DNA from: JACKEQ01 sp041389565
Lineage (GTDB): Bacteria; Myxococcota_A; UBA796; GCA-2862545
Assembly (NCBI GenBank): GCA_041389565.1
Contig: JAWKRP010000040.1
Location: 1-64,000 of the forward strand
Length of the DNA: 64,000 nt
Reading direction: 5' to 3'
Notes under the pieces: model-generated
Told to the model about the DNA's origin: nothing
Seen by the model: the letters and a program-made list of their open reading frames with translations, nothing else
Database searches by the model: none
Made by a program: the position numbers and the translations under genes
Part shown: positions 22,527 to 31,149 of the stretch, one piece after another
Layout of the letters: each line of letters starts with the position of its first letter
Position numbering within the stretch: the first letter of the stretch is position 1

Positions 22527-25486
22527 CAACGAGGCCTCCGCCGGACCCGGACGAGGGCCAGCAAGCCCGGGAGTAGCACGGGGGAGACCCCGCTGTGGCA
22601 GCCGCACTTCCTTTCAGGCCCGAGAACACCGGTATCAGCGTCGCTATCGGCGTCGGAATCCGCGTCGCTGTCGGCGTCCGCATCACTGTCGGTGTCGGAA
22701 TCCGTGTCGCTGTCCGCATCGCTGTCGGCGTCCGTATCGCTGTCGCTGTCGGCATCCGTGTCGGCGTCGCCGCCCGTCTCGGCGGTGGGACCCGTGGGGA
22801 CCCCCGTGTCTGCGGTGCTCCCGGCCACCAGCCCCGTGTCGCCCGTGTCGGGTGCGGCGCCTCCGGGGTCGGCGTTCTGGCCGAGGACCGCCGACGGCTG
22901 CGTACCGGCGCCATCCGTCGTGAAGACCGCATACACGCGGGGACCCGGGTTGTCGGTGACCACGGTGCGGGCGGCGCCGGGCACGGGTGCCGCGTCGATC
23001 TCGAGCACCTCACCGTCGGTGGGGCCCGTGGGGACGGTCGTGTTGCGCACCAGGACCGTCTGGGCGAGCGGGACCACGAACGGCTGGGTCCACGACACCG
23101 TGACGGGGCCCGGGCCGTCGGACGCCTGGAGGTCGGCCACGCGGTAGTGCCCGTCGGGGTCGGCGAGCGACACCACACACACCTCGTCGAGGTTCCACCC
23201 GCCGAACGCCACCCCCGCGTCCGACGACAGGGTGAAGGCGAGCTCCACGGCGCCGGACTGGCCGCGCAGGTCGACCGTGAACGGCACCCAGTCGGGGTCG
23301 AACAGGTCGGTGGCGGGGTTCTCCCAGAGCACGTCACCGGCCGGCAGGGCCACCACCTGGGCCCGATCCCACACCGAGCTCTCGAACGACCCGTATCGAC
23401 GGGCCTCCAGGCGCAGGAGCGTCGCGGCGCCCGGAACGTCGAGGTCGACCGACGGCATGCGCGCGTGCTGGTGGTTGTCGTTCGCGTACGGACCGTCGAG
23501 GTGGGTGGCCAGGATGCTGGAGCCCGCGTAGGGTGCGGCCGGGTTCGGGAAGTCGCCCGCAGGCGCCCCCACCTCCCACTCGTCCGTCCACGAGGGGTCG
23601 ATCGTCTCCCCGGGCAGGCCGGCGGCGGTCGTCCAGCCTCCGAGCCCCCCCTCGAAGCCCTCGCACACCCGTGGCGCCGCGTCGCCCACCTGGAACGACC
23701 AGGCCTCGGAAGGCACGCGGATCGGCTGCCCTTGCGCGTCGTCCCACTCGATCCAGTACGCCACCGTGGCTCCGGCGGGCGCCGGTGGGAGCGTCGCCAC
23801 GTAGTGCTCGCCCGAGCGCTGGGGCACCGCGAGCGTGCCCTGTGGGTCGAGCGGCTGCGTCGGGTCGGGCTCGAGGACCCAGTACACGCGGGCCGAGTCG
23901 GGGTCGAACGTCGAGCAGGCCGGTGTGGACCGGACCAGGTCGAACTCCACGGCGAGGCCCGGGAGGCCGGACGGCTGGGGACCCACCGGAACGTGGTCGA
24001 ACACCACGAGACCGAGCCCGCCGGAGCCGATGCCGTGCGCGTCGAGGCGCGCGATCAGGTCGCAGTCGTCGGGGGTGCCGTTGGACAGGTCGCCGTCGTC
24101 GTCGTTCGCGGCGAGCACGGCCTCGGTGAGGTCCGGGAACGCGGGACCGTAGTGGAGCGTCGCCACGAGCAGCGCGTCGACGCGGGCTGCGCCCTGGGGG
24201 TCGGCAGCGGACCAGTCCTCGCGCAGGTCCCAGAGCAGGGACGACCAGATTCGCCCGTCCTGGTGGACCTGACCCGTGAAGTCGTCGGGGTACACCCGGT
24301 TGGTGGCGATCTCCCGCAGGGGGGTGCCCGCGCCGTAGTAGTCGCGGCCGACCACCGGATCCCCCGTGTTCGTGGCGGCTCCGTAGTCCGCGCTGCCCTC
24401 CGACACGTCGACCGCGAAGGTGCCGCCGAGCAGCCCGGCGGCGTGCACGCCGTGCGTGAACTCGTGCAGCACGAGGTCGGCGTGCTCGTTCGACGCGCTG
24501 CACACCCCCGGGTTCCCGTCGCCGAACCGCAGCACGCCGCTCGAGAACTGCGCGTTGCACACGGAGCCGAACCACGAGGGGACCACGACCGTCCGGAAGC
24601 CCAGCCAGCCGTGCCCGGGCTCGACCGACGCGAGCCAGTCGCGCGCGGCCTGCGCGTGGTGCGCGGACGTCCGCACGCCCACGTCGAGGTCGGCGTCGTC
24701 GAGGTTCCCGTCGGTCACCCCTGCGACGGACAGTGGTACGCCCGACGGGTCGACGGCCGCCACCTGGGGCCCGTCGAACGTCACGGTGAGCGGCGGGGTG
24801 CGCCCGTGGGCGCCGGTTCCGTCGGTGAGCCCCGATCCCGACGCGTCCGCCACGACCTGGAAGGCCACCGGAGCCGAGATGGACGGGCCCTGCGGGTCGC
24901 GCTCCCACACGTCCATCGTGAGGTCGAGCGAGCGGGTGTACGTGCGCACGGGGAGCCCGGCGAGGTCGCGCAGCACGACGCGCTCTCCCGTGTCGTCGAC
25001 CCGAACGGGCGTGTACCGGTAGCGGTCGGCGTGCACCGTGATCGCGATCCGCTCGGCGCCGCGGGGCGATCCGGAGAGGTGCACGCGATGCAGCTCGGCG
25101 CGCACGTAGTGGATGCGGCCGTTCAGCGTGAACACGTCGATCCCGGCGTCCTGCACGGGCAGACCCTGGTGCAGCAACCGCCAGTGGGTGCCCGTGCGCG
25201 CTCCCGCCGTGCGGGTCGGGCCGCGCTCGAGATCGGCGGGGTCGATGCCCGACAGCACCGCGAGGTCGGCCACGAGGGCGTCCGCGAGGTCGGGGTCGAC
25301 GGGCGGCCCGACGAGCGCGGCGGGCGTCGCGTTCCGCTCGTCCCAGCGGATGTGCCAGGCGCCCCACCGTTGCCGGAACGCGTGCACGGCGGACCGCGCG
25401 GACAGGGTGTGCTGCAACGTGGGCGTCACGGCGTCGACCGGAGGATCGAGCGGTGCGAGCGGCAGTCCGAGCACGAGGGGCAGCAT
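22523..25486 (-). CDS. secreted, surface-anchored zinc metalloprotease (thermolysin/fungalysin-like)
   Basis: A 987-residue exported protein. After a signal (MLPLVLGLPLAP) comes a pro-region of about 230 residues resembling FTP/PepSY propeptides (THWRLLHQGLPVQDAGIDVF). The catalytic domain has zinc motif LVLHEFTHGVH with the third ligand Glu in DVSEGSADYGA, a gluzincin arrangement. Later beta-rich domains follow (GFEGGLGGWTTA and a jelly-roll-like part), then an Asp/Ser/Thr/Ala tract, and an anchor of Cys, hydrophobic stretch and RRR at the extreme end. Start: ATG 25486 is preceded by a TATCGT -10-like hexamer that would exclude the GTG at 25495. Confidence 0.86.
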   Translation of the reverse strand: MLPLVLGLPLAPLDPPVDAVTPTLQHTLSARSAVHAFRQRWGAWHIRWDERNATPAALVGPPVDPDLADALVADLAVLSGIDPADLERGPTRTAGARTGTHWRLLHQGLPVQDAGIDVFTLNGRIHYVRAELHRVHLSGSPRGAERIAITVHADRYRYTPVRVDDTGERVVLRDLAGLPVRTYTRSLDLTMDVWERDPQGPSISAPVAFQVVADASGSGLTDGTGAHGRTPPLTVTFDGPQVAAVDPSGVPLSVAGVTDGNLDDADLDVGVRTSAHHAQAARDWLASVEPGHGWLGFRTVVVPSWFGSVCNAQFSSGVLRFGDGNPGVCSASNEHADLVLHEFTHGVHAAGLLGGTFAVDVSEGSADYGAATNTGDPVVGRDYYGAGTPLREIATNRVYPDDFTGQVHQDGRIWSSLLWDLREDWSAADPQGAARVDALLVATLHYGPAFPDLTEAVLAANDDDGDLSNGTPDDCDLIARLDAHGIGSGGLGLVVFDHVPVGPQPSGLPGLAVEFDLVRSTPACSTFDPDSARVYWVLEPDPTQPLDPQGTLAVPQRSGEHYVATLPPAPAGATVAYWIEWDDAQGQPIRVPSEAWSFQVGDAAPRVCEGFEGGLGGWTTAAGLPGETIDPSWTDEWEVGAPAGDFPNPAAPYAGSSILATHLDGPYANDNHQHARMPSVDLDVPGAATLLRLEARRYGSFESSVWDRAQVVALPAGDVLWENPATDLFDPDWVPFTVDLRGQSGAVELAFTLSSDAGVAFGGWNLDEVCVVSLADPDGHYRVADLQASDGPGPVTVSWTQPFVVPLAQTVLVRNTTVPTGPTDGEVLEIDAAPVPGAARTVVTDNPGPRVYAVFTTDGAGTQPSAVLGQNADPGGAAPDTGDTGLVAGSTADTGVPTGPTAETGGDADTDADSDSDTDADSDADSDTDSDTDSDADADSDADSDADSDADTGVLGPERKCGCHSGVSPVLLPGLLALVRVRRRPRW
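22629..22770 (-). repeat. Asp/Ser/Thr/Ala low-complexity tract in the protease
   Basis: Roughly 140 bp of six-base units (GAC followed by TCN, ACN or GCN on the minus strand) encoding alternating Asp-Ser, Asp-Thr and Asp-Ala between the protease domains and its C-terminal anchor. A near-identical tract occurs in the opposite orientation at 30196-30330. It probably acts as an acidic, possibly calcium-binding spacer that pushes the enzyme off the cell surface. Confidence 0.85.
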
Positions 25487-25493
25487 CCCGCGC

Positions 25494-25499
25494 ACGATA
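25494..25499 (-). promoter_or_regulatory. putative -10 element for the metalloprotease
   Basis: On the minus strand TATCGT is followed by seven bases and the ATG at 25486. There is no Shine-Dalgarno sequence, so a leaderless transcript is likely. It overlaps the in-frame GTG at 25495, arguing against that start. Confidence 0.42.
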
Positions 25500-25504
25500 C
25501 CGCG

Positions 25505-27163
25505 TCAGTCGGGGACGTAGATCGCTTCGAGCCGCACGGGCCAGCCGGACTTCGGTGCGAGGGCGCCCGCGGGATGGTGGAGCTTCGTGCGCAGCTGGTA
25601 GTGCTCGGAGAAGCCGAAGCCGAAGTCGCGCTGCGACGTGACCACCGCGCCCCAGTGGTGCTGTGCGAACGCGGCGGGAAACACCGAGAGGCCCGGTTTC
25701 AGGGGCCCGTCGGGGATGTCGAGGTCCATCACCGCGATGGCGTGGGCCTGGGGCGCGTGCCCCGCGTACGTGGGCAGCCAGGCGGCATAGGGCGAGAACA
25801 CGGGGCCCTTCACGTGCGACAGGGTCTCCACGAGCTGGTCGCCCGCGGCGCGGTCGGCGTCGGTCGGGCGGTACGCGTCATGGGGCGTCTGCACCCACTG
25901 CCATGCGAGCTGGGCGGCGAACAGGCCCGCCAGCACGGGACGATGGCGGCCGGACACCCGCGAGAGCACGACCCCGCCGCACAGCGCGGCCATCCAGAGC
26001 GCGGGCACGTGCACGTTGAGGTACCCGCCCGAGTGGGCGCGCATCCAGAGGGCGGTGACGCCGGCGGTGAGGGCGAGCGCGGACAGGCCGAGCCACTCGG
26101 ACGAAGGGCGGGCCTCGCGCGCCAGACCCAGTCGGATCGCGACATGGGCGGCCACCGCGCCCGCTGCGAGCAGCCCGAGGTAGGACGACAGGCGATCCGT
26201 CGGCAGCCCGACGGGCCGATCGGGCTGGAGCACGGCGATCAGCGCGAGCCCGGCGCCCGCGACGAGGGGCAGGCCGACGGTGAGCGCGCGGGAACGGCCC
26301 GGGAGGGCGCCTGCACCCCGCGCGAGCACCCACACCGCCGCGGCGATCGACGTGAGCGGGAGGGCCTGTGCGAGCTCGAGGAGCGCGCCCGGGAACAGGC
26401 GCGGACCGATCAGCGGGTGGGAGCGCGGCACCGACACCAGGTACGTCACGAAGAGCCCGTCTCCCGTGAGCTGCAGCAGGCCGACCGCCACGAGCGCGGG
26501 GACGACCGCGAGCGCCGCGTACAGCAGCGCGGGACGCAGGCCCTCCCGGGTGCCCACGCACAGCACGAGCGCGGGCCCGAAGAACGCGGCGTTGTGCTTC
26601 ACGAGGAAGGCGAGCACGAGCAGGAGCGCGCTCCCGACCCAGGCGCGCCCGGGCCTCAGCGCGAGCGCGATCGACCCGGCGAGCAGCCCCATGAACAGGC
26701 CGTCCGGGCGGACCAGATCGTAGAACGCGCCCGTGTGGGCGTAGCAGCCGAGGAAGGTGGCCGCGGCGAGCACGCCCGCGATGGCGTCGTTGCGGGGCCG
26801 GGCGACGATCGTGCCGAGCGCGGCGGCCGCTCCGAGGGTGCCTGCGATGGACACCGCCCGCCCGACCCACGGCGAGAGGCCGGCCACGCTCCCGATCAGC
26901 GCGACCACGGCGGGGTAGCCGGGCGGGTAGACGAACGGCACGAACTCCGGGCCCGGCGCGACGTAGAGCGGCTCGCCCTGCAGCAGGCGCCAGGCGTGCG
27001 CGAGCATGCCGCCCTCCATCCACTCCAGGTCGTACGGGTACGCGATCCGCGCGGCCCACGTGAGTCCGAGCGAGCCCACGACCCCGAGGGCCGCGAGCAT
27101 CGCGATGCCTTCTGGGATCCGGTCCCGAAGGGACGAACCGGTCCGTGGGTCAGGCGGGTGCAT
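25505..27163 (-). CDS. polytopic GT-C/GT39-type membrane glycosyltransferase
   Basis: A 552-residue protein with about eleven predicted helices. The first periplasmic loop carries the acidic motif YPYDLEWMEGG, followed by GEPLYVAPGPEF and VYPPGYP, as in the ArnT/PMT (GT39) superfamily that uses polyprenyl-phosphate sugars. A large C-terminal soluble region holds DADRAAGDQLVETL and FSPYAAWLPTYAGH. Such enzymes glycosylate lipids or exported proteins; donor and acceptor are unknown. It is divergent from a second GT-C-like gene, with an inverted repeat over its start codon. Confidence 0.8.
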   Translation of the reverse strand: MHPPDPRTGSSLRDRIPEGIAMLAALGVVGSLGLTWAARIAYPYDLEWMEGGMLAHAWRLLQGEPLYVAPGPEFVPFVYPPGYPAVVALIGSVAGLSPWVGRAVSIAGTLGAAAALGTIVARPRNDAIAGVLAAATFLGCYAHTGAFYDLVRPDGLFMGLLAGSIALALRPGRAWVGSALLLVLAFLVKHNAAFFGPALVLCVGTREGLRPALLYAALAVVPALVAVGLLQLTGDGLFVTYLVSVPRSHPLIGPRLFPGALLELAQALPLTSIAAAVWVLARGAGALPGRSRALTVGLPLVAGAGLALIAVLQPDRPVGLPTDRLSSYLGLLAAGAVAAHVAIRLGLAREARPSSEWLGLSALALTAGVTALWMRAHSGGYLNVHVPALWMAALCGGVVLSRVSGRHRPVLAGLFAAQLAWQWVQTPHDAYRPTDADRAAGDQLVETLSHVKGPVFSPYAAWLPTYAGHAPQAHAIAVMDLDIPDGPLKPGLSVFPAAFAQHHWGAVVTSQRDFGFGFSEHYQLRTKLHHPAGALAPKSGWPVRLEAIYVPD

Positions 27164-27173
27164 CGCTGCACCC
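27156..27173. promoter_or_regulatory. inverted repeat between divergent glycosyltransferase genes
   Basis: GGGTGCA-TCGC-TGCACCC, perfect 7-bp arms, overlapping the minus-strand start codon at 27163-27161. It could be a repressor site for one or both divergent genes, or a hairpin at the 5' end of the minus-strand mRNA. I see no good -10 box in the 77 bp around it. Confidence 0.4.
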
Positions 27174-27240
27174 TATGCGCGAACGACGCAGGAGGCGAAG
27201 CCCGGGGGCGGAAGCCGGGGCACCCGGGTATGGCGGGTTC

Positions 27241-29562
27241 GTGACCGGTGCTGGCCGCATTCCCCGCCTCCACCTCGCGGCCCTCGCGCTGGCCGTGGCC
27301 TTCGCGTGGGCGCACTCGTGGTTCCTGGTCGACTGGGTGGTGGACGATGCGGCCATCTCGATGGCGTATGCGCGCAACCTGGTCGCCGGAGACGGGCTGG
27401 TCGCGATGCCGGGCGGCGAGCGCATCGAGGGGTACAGCAACCCGCTGTGGGTCGCGATCCTGGCGGTGTTCGAGCTCGTGGGCATCGGCGGCATGACCGC
27501 CGTGAAGCTCGTGTCGGCGGGGCTGTTCGCGGTGAGTGCCTGGCTCGCGTACCGTCTGGTCGAGGCCGAGCGGCCGGGGTGCTTCGAAGCGCTCGCTGCG
27601 CCGGGCTTCCTGGCGGTGAGCGCGCAGGTGGCGATCTGGAACGCCAGTGGGCTCGAGAACCCGCTGTTCACGACGCTCCTGCTGGCCGGCCTCCGGGCCG
27701 TGCAGTGCGGCGCGCTCGGGTGGGCGGGCGCCGCATTCGCCGGTCTGGCGCTCACCCGGCCGGAGGGCGTGGCGTACGGCGCGGTGGTGGCCGGCTGGAT
27801 GGCCGTGCTGCACCGGCAGGCGGCGTGGCGCTTCCTGGCGGCCTGGGCGGCTCCGATCGCGGCGCACGAGGCGTTCCGGTGGGCGTACTTCGCGTGGCCG
27901 CTTCCCAACACGTACTACGCGAAGCTCGGCGTGCCGGTGGAGCGCCTGCGGTTCGGGTCGCGGGGGTGGGGGCAGCTGTTCGACTGGTCGCGCAGCACGG
28001 GCATGGGGCCGCTACTGGCGGTGTTCGCGGCGGGCGTCGGGGGGCGCGTGCTCGCGGGGCTCGTCGCGCTCGGCGTGGCGGTCGGTGCGCTCGCCCTCCC
28101 CGACCTCGGCCGGATCGCCGTGCTGCTTGCGCTGGGCCTCGTGGCTCCGATGCTGCTGCGCGGGGCTCCCGTGCTGCGCATCGCCGCTCAGCTCGTCGTG
28201 GTGGGCCTGGCGTTCGGCGTGTACGCGGGCGGCGACTGGATGCGGGGGTTCCGGTGGATGTCGCTCGTGATGGGGCCGCTGGCGGTGCTGTTCGCGGTGG
28301 GCCTGGCGGTGTGGTCCGACGCCGTCGCCCGCTGGTCGGGCGAGCGCGAGATCACGGGCTGGGTCGCGGGGGTCGGGCTGCTCGGCGGGCTGGCGTTCGT
28401 GAACGTGCCGCTCACGCAGCGGTTCGCGGCGGACCCGGTCGACTACCCCGAGATGATCGCGCGGCGCCTGCGCTACACGAACGCGGTGGCCGACCTGCGC
28501 GGGATCGACCGGCGCTTCGTGAGCACGCTCGAGATGGACATGGGCGCGCACATGCTGTGGTCCCGATACGCGCTGGTCGACCTCGCGGGCCTGATCGACA
28601 TCCCGATCGCGCGCCACACCTTCGTCGACCGGGAGTTCCTGCGCGCCTACGTGCTGGAGGAGCGCCGTCCCGACTTCGCCCACCTGCACCGGCACTGGGC
28701 GAACGTGTCGGGCCTCACGCGGATGCCGGAGTGGTCGCGCGACTACGTGCAGCTGCCTCCGTACGACGACGGGGGGCGCCCGCACGACGGGGTGTGGATC
28801 CGGCGCGAGCACGTGATGCGCGCGGCCCGGGAGCCGATCGCGAGCGCCGGAGGGCTCGTGCTCGACGAGGTGACGCTCGTGTACGGCACGACGGGCGATC
28901 GGGCGCGGGTGAACGTCGGGGTCCACCCGTCCACGGGCAAGGTGAAGCACGCGACCGTGGCGGTGGGCGGGGAGGTCCTCCCACTCGACGTGGACTGGAT
29001 CGGCCGGGATCAGTGGAACGGCGAGACGTTCGTGTGGACGGGCCTGTTCGAGCTCTCTGGTCCGGAAGCGACGCCTCCCACGCGTGGAACGGGGGGTGGG
29101 TCCGTGGGGATCCGCGTGGCCGTGGGCGACGTGGAGGTGCTGACCGTGCCGGTCGAGACGGTCCCTCAGGTCCTCACGGCCGACGCGGTGATCGCGCTCG
29201 CGACCGGGGGCCGCTGTGCCGAGGCGGAGCAGCGCTGGCGGGAGGTGGTGGACCTCGTGCCGTCGAAGGCGCAGGGGGAGGCGCCGGTCCATCGTGCGCT
29301 CGCGGACTGCCTGGCGGGGGCCGCCGATGCCCCCGGAGCCGACGTGGTGGGTCTGCTCGAGCGGGCGCTGCGCTGGGACCGGTGGTCTCCGGGGGCGCTG
29401 GAGCGCGCCGCTCGCATCGGCGAAGCGCGCTATGCAGACGGGCTCGCCGCGCGTGAGGCCGGCGATGCGCCCCGTGCGTACGCGGCGTTCTCGGACGTGC
29501 TCCGCGTCACCCCCCACCGCGCCTGGGCCCGACGCTACGCGGAGGAGGCGAGGGGGCGCTGA
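27241..29562 (+). CDS. polytopic GT-C-type membrane protein with soluble C-terminal repeat region
   Basis: A protein of about 773 residues. The N terminus has a membrane helix, then WFLVDWVVDDAAISMAYARN and GGERIEGYSNPLWVAIL. This DD-A-YARN-ERxEGYxxPLW arrangement is typical of bacterial arabinofuranosyl/mannosyl GT-C proteins. About ten helices follow, then a soluble part (from about residue 400) ending in a helical repeat-like region (EQRWREVVDLVP and ALERAARIGEARYADGLAAREAGDAPRAYAAFSDVL, read in pieces). The GTG at 27241 begins close to helix 1 and leaves room for promoters; ATG 27175 is an in-frame alternative. Its end overlaps the acetyltransferase gene by 28 bp. Confidence 0.74.
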   Translation: MTGAGRIPRLHLAALALAVAFAWAHSWFLVDWVVDDAAISMAYARNLVAGDGLVAMPGGERIEGYSNPLWVAILAVFELVGIGGMTAVKLVSAGLFAVSAWLAYRLVEAERPGCFEALAAPGFLAVSAQVAIWNASGLENPLFTTLLLAGLRAVQCGALGWAGAAFAGLALTRPEGVAYGAVVAGWMAVLHRQAAWRFLAAWAAPIAAHEAFRWAYFAWPLPNTYYAKLGVPVERLRFGSRGWGQLFDWSRSTGMGPLLAVFAAGVGGRVLAGLVALGVAVGALALPDLGRIAVLLALGLVAPMLLRGAPVLRIAAQLVVVGLAFGVYAGGDWMRGFRWMSLVMGPLAVLFAVGLAVWSDAVARWSGEREITGWVAGVGLLGGLAFVNVPLTQRFAADPVDYPEMIARRLRYTNAVADLRGIDRRFVSTLEMDMGAHMLWSRYALVDLAGLIDIPIARHTFVDREFLRAYVLEERRPDFAHLHRHWANVSGLTRMPEWSRDYVQLPPYDDGGRPHDGVWIRREHVMRAAREPIASAGGLVLDEVTLVYGTTGDRARVNVGVHPSTGKVKHATVAVGGEVLPLDVDWIGRDQWNGETFVWTGLFELSGPEATPPTRGTGGGSVGIRVAVGDVEVLTVPVETVPQVLTADAVIALATGGRCAEAEQRWREVVDLVPSKAQGEAPVHRALADCLAGAADAPGADVVGLLERALRWDRWSPGALERAARIGEARYADGLAAREAGDAPRAYAAFSDVLRVTPHRAWARRYAEEARGR

Positions 29563-30095
29563 GGGTCCCACACCGCGGGCTCCGCGGGCGACCCGTCGAG
29601 CGGGCCGAGCGGCAGGCGGTACCAGCCGACGTCGTGCCAGCGCCCGTGCTTGAACCCGACGGCCTCGAACACCCCGACGGGCGTGAACCCGAACCGTGCG
29701 TGGAGCGCGACGCTGGCGGCGTTCGGGAGGGTGACCCCCGCCCACGCGGTGGTGTACCCGAGCGCGGTGAGCTCGCTCAGGAGCGTGGTGTACAGCGCCC
29801 GAGCGACCCCGCGGCCCTGGTGGTCGGGGTGCACGAAGATGCTGGTCTCGACGGCCCAGCGGTAGGCCGCGCGCTGGCGATGGGGGGACGCGTACGCATA
29901 ACCGGCGATGGAGGGCCCTTCCGCGGAGACGAGCCACGGGAGGCGCGCCGTGACGGACCGGATGCGCTCCTCCATGCCGCTCGCGCCGACGGGCTCGGCC
30001 TCGAACGAGATGCAGGTGTCGACCACCAGGGGGTCGTAGATCGCGGCGATGCCGGGTGCGTCGTCGGGCCGTGCGGCGCGGATGTCGGGATGCAT
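29535..30095 (-). CDS. GNAT acetyltransferase, phosphinothricin-acetyltransferase-like
   Basis: A 186-residue GNAT-fold enzyme: IRAARPDDAPGIAAIYDPLV at the N terminus, TCISFEAEP, the acetyl-CoA loop VHPDHQGRGVARALY (Q/RxxGxG/A) near residue 95, and GVTLPNAASVALHARFGF with FKHGRWHDVGWY near the end. The last two are hallmarks of the PAT/Bar branch, which N-acetylates phosphinothricin-like or small amino compounds. Natural substrates of chromosomal homologues are usually unknown. ATG 30095 has AGGAGG four bases upstream. It is convergent with the GT-C gene. Confidence 0.9.
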   Translation of the reverse strand: MHPDIRAARPDDAPGIAAIYDPLVVDTCISFEAEPVGASGMEERIRSVTARLPWLVSAEGPSIAGYAYASPHRQRAAYRWAVETSIFVHPDHQGRGVARALYTTLLSELTALGYTTAWAGVTLPNAASVALHARFGFTPVGVFEAVGFKHGRWHDVGWYRLPLGPLDGSPAEPAVWDPQRPLASSA

Positions 30096-30118
30096 CGGAC
30101 CTCCTTCCCGGTTCTTGC

Positions 30119-30124
30119 GATAAT
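30119..30124 (+). promoter_or_regulatory. extended -10 promoter of the CAP lipoprotein operon
   Basis: TTGCGATAATGCG contains GATAAT with TG one base upstream, the strongest -10 match in the window. GGAGG at 30133-30137 and GTG 30142 follow in proper spacing. It also lies upstream of the divergent acetyltransferase ATG at 30095. Confidence 0.6.
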
Positions 30125-30141
30125 GCGCCGGTGGAGGACGC

Positions 30142-31149
30142 GTGCAAGCTCTGTGGTGGTTGATCGCGTGTGGTGGGGGAACGAAGCCGGAGGTCGATGC
30201 CGATACGGACGCCGACGCGGACACCGACACCGATACGGACACCGACACCGACGCGGACTCCGACGCCGATGCGGACACCGACACGGACGCCGACGCCGAC
30301 ACGGATGCCGACACCGACTCCGATCCGCCGCCCCCGGATCCCGCGATCGCGGTGTGTGCGCGCTGGAACGCCGATCGGCAGCTGCTCGGCTCGGGCACGT
30401 GGTCGGGCAGCACGGCCACCTGCGACCCCGGCACGCTCTCGCAGGATGCGCGCGACAACACGCTCGTCCAGGTGAACCTCTACCGGTTCCTCGCGGGCCT
30501 CGCGCCGCTCCCCGAGAACGTGGGCGCGCACGCCGCCGCGATGGAGTGCGCGCTGATGATGACCGCCAACGGGTCGATCAATCACACGCCGCCAGCGAGC
30601 TGGGACTGCTACACGTCGTCGGGCGCGAGCACCGCGGGGAGCGCGAACCTCGCCACGACGTCGACCGTCCCGGCGGTCGATCTGTACATGGCCGACCCCG
30701 GGAACCCCACGACGATGGGCCATCGGCGCTGGATCCTCGGCAACTGGAACACCGGCATCGGCGTGGGGAGCACGAACAGCTACTCCTGCATGGTGGTGGG
30801 CGGTGCGTTCGGTGCCTCCGGTCCGTCGTGGACGGCCTGGCCGCCCCCCGGGGTGATGCCGATCCAGGCGATGAACGCGAGCTGGCAGGGCGTCGATCAG
30901 ACCGGGTGGACCGTGCAGTCCGACGCCTTCGGGTTCTCGAACGCCAGCGTCGAGGTGACGATCGGCGGCCAGGTGCTGCCGCACTCCGATGGGGTGCTGC
31001 TGTCGAACTACGGCAGCTCGAACGGCTTCCGGTTCACGCCCAGCGGGTGGACGGTCGAGGCCGGCGACGTAGCGCACGTCGTGTTCTCGGGCACGTCGAC
31101 CCCCATCACGTACGACGTGGAGTTCGTGGATTGCGCGCTCTACCCGTGA
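30142..31149 (+). CDS. CAP/SCP-domain lipoprotein with Asp-rich linker
   Basis: A 335-residue lipoprotein: a short signal with lipid Cys at residue 10 (MQALWWLIAC), an Asp/Thr/Ala/Ser tract (about residues 17-62), then a CAP (SCP/PR1-like) domain. CAP features are VNLYRFLAGLAPL, a first His in INHTPPASWDCY, GSANLA and MGHRRWIL. A C-terminal beta-rich part (about residues 230-335) is shared with the next gene. CAP proteins are extracellular and varied in function (sterol or lipid binding, protease inhibition). GTG 30142 has GGAGG upstream. It is tandem with a paralogue through a GTGA overlap. Confidence 0.83.
   Translation: MQALWWLIACGGGTKPEVDADTDADADTDTDTDTDTDADSDADADTDTDADADTDADTDSDPPPPDPAIAVCARWNADRQLLGSGTWSGSTATCDPGTLSQDARDNTLVQVNLYRFLAGLAPLPENVGAHAAAMECALMMTANGSINHTPPASWDCYTSSGASTAGSANLATTSTVPAVDLYMADPGNPTTMGHRRWILGNWNTGIGVGSTNSYSCMVVGGAFGASGPSWTAWPPPGVMPIQAMNASWQGVDQTGWTVQSDAFGFSNASVEVTIGGQVLPHSDGVLLSNYGSSNGFRFTPSGWTVEAGDVAHVVFSGTSTPITYDVEFVDCALYP
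30196..30330 (+). repeat. Asp-rich low-complexity tract in the CAP lipoprotein
   Basis: About 135 bp of GAC/GAT followed by GCN, ACN or TCN, encoding alternating Asp with Ala, Thr or Ser. It separates the lipid anchor from the CAP domain. It is the opposite-strand counterpart of the tract at 22629-22770. Confidence 0.85.

Noticed and set aside
22595..27244. A 1549-codon open frame on the plus strand across the protease and glycosyltransferase genes.
   Set aside because: Its translation is Arg/Gly/His-rich and lacks any domain. It lies antisense to two genes with clear motifs and is an artefact of very high GC at third positions.
30196..30330. Regularly spaced repeats suggested a CRISPR array.
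   Set aside because: The repeats are in-frame codon pairs encoding Asp with Thr, Ala or Ser, without spacers or cas genes.
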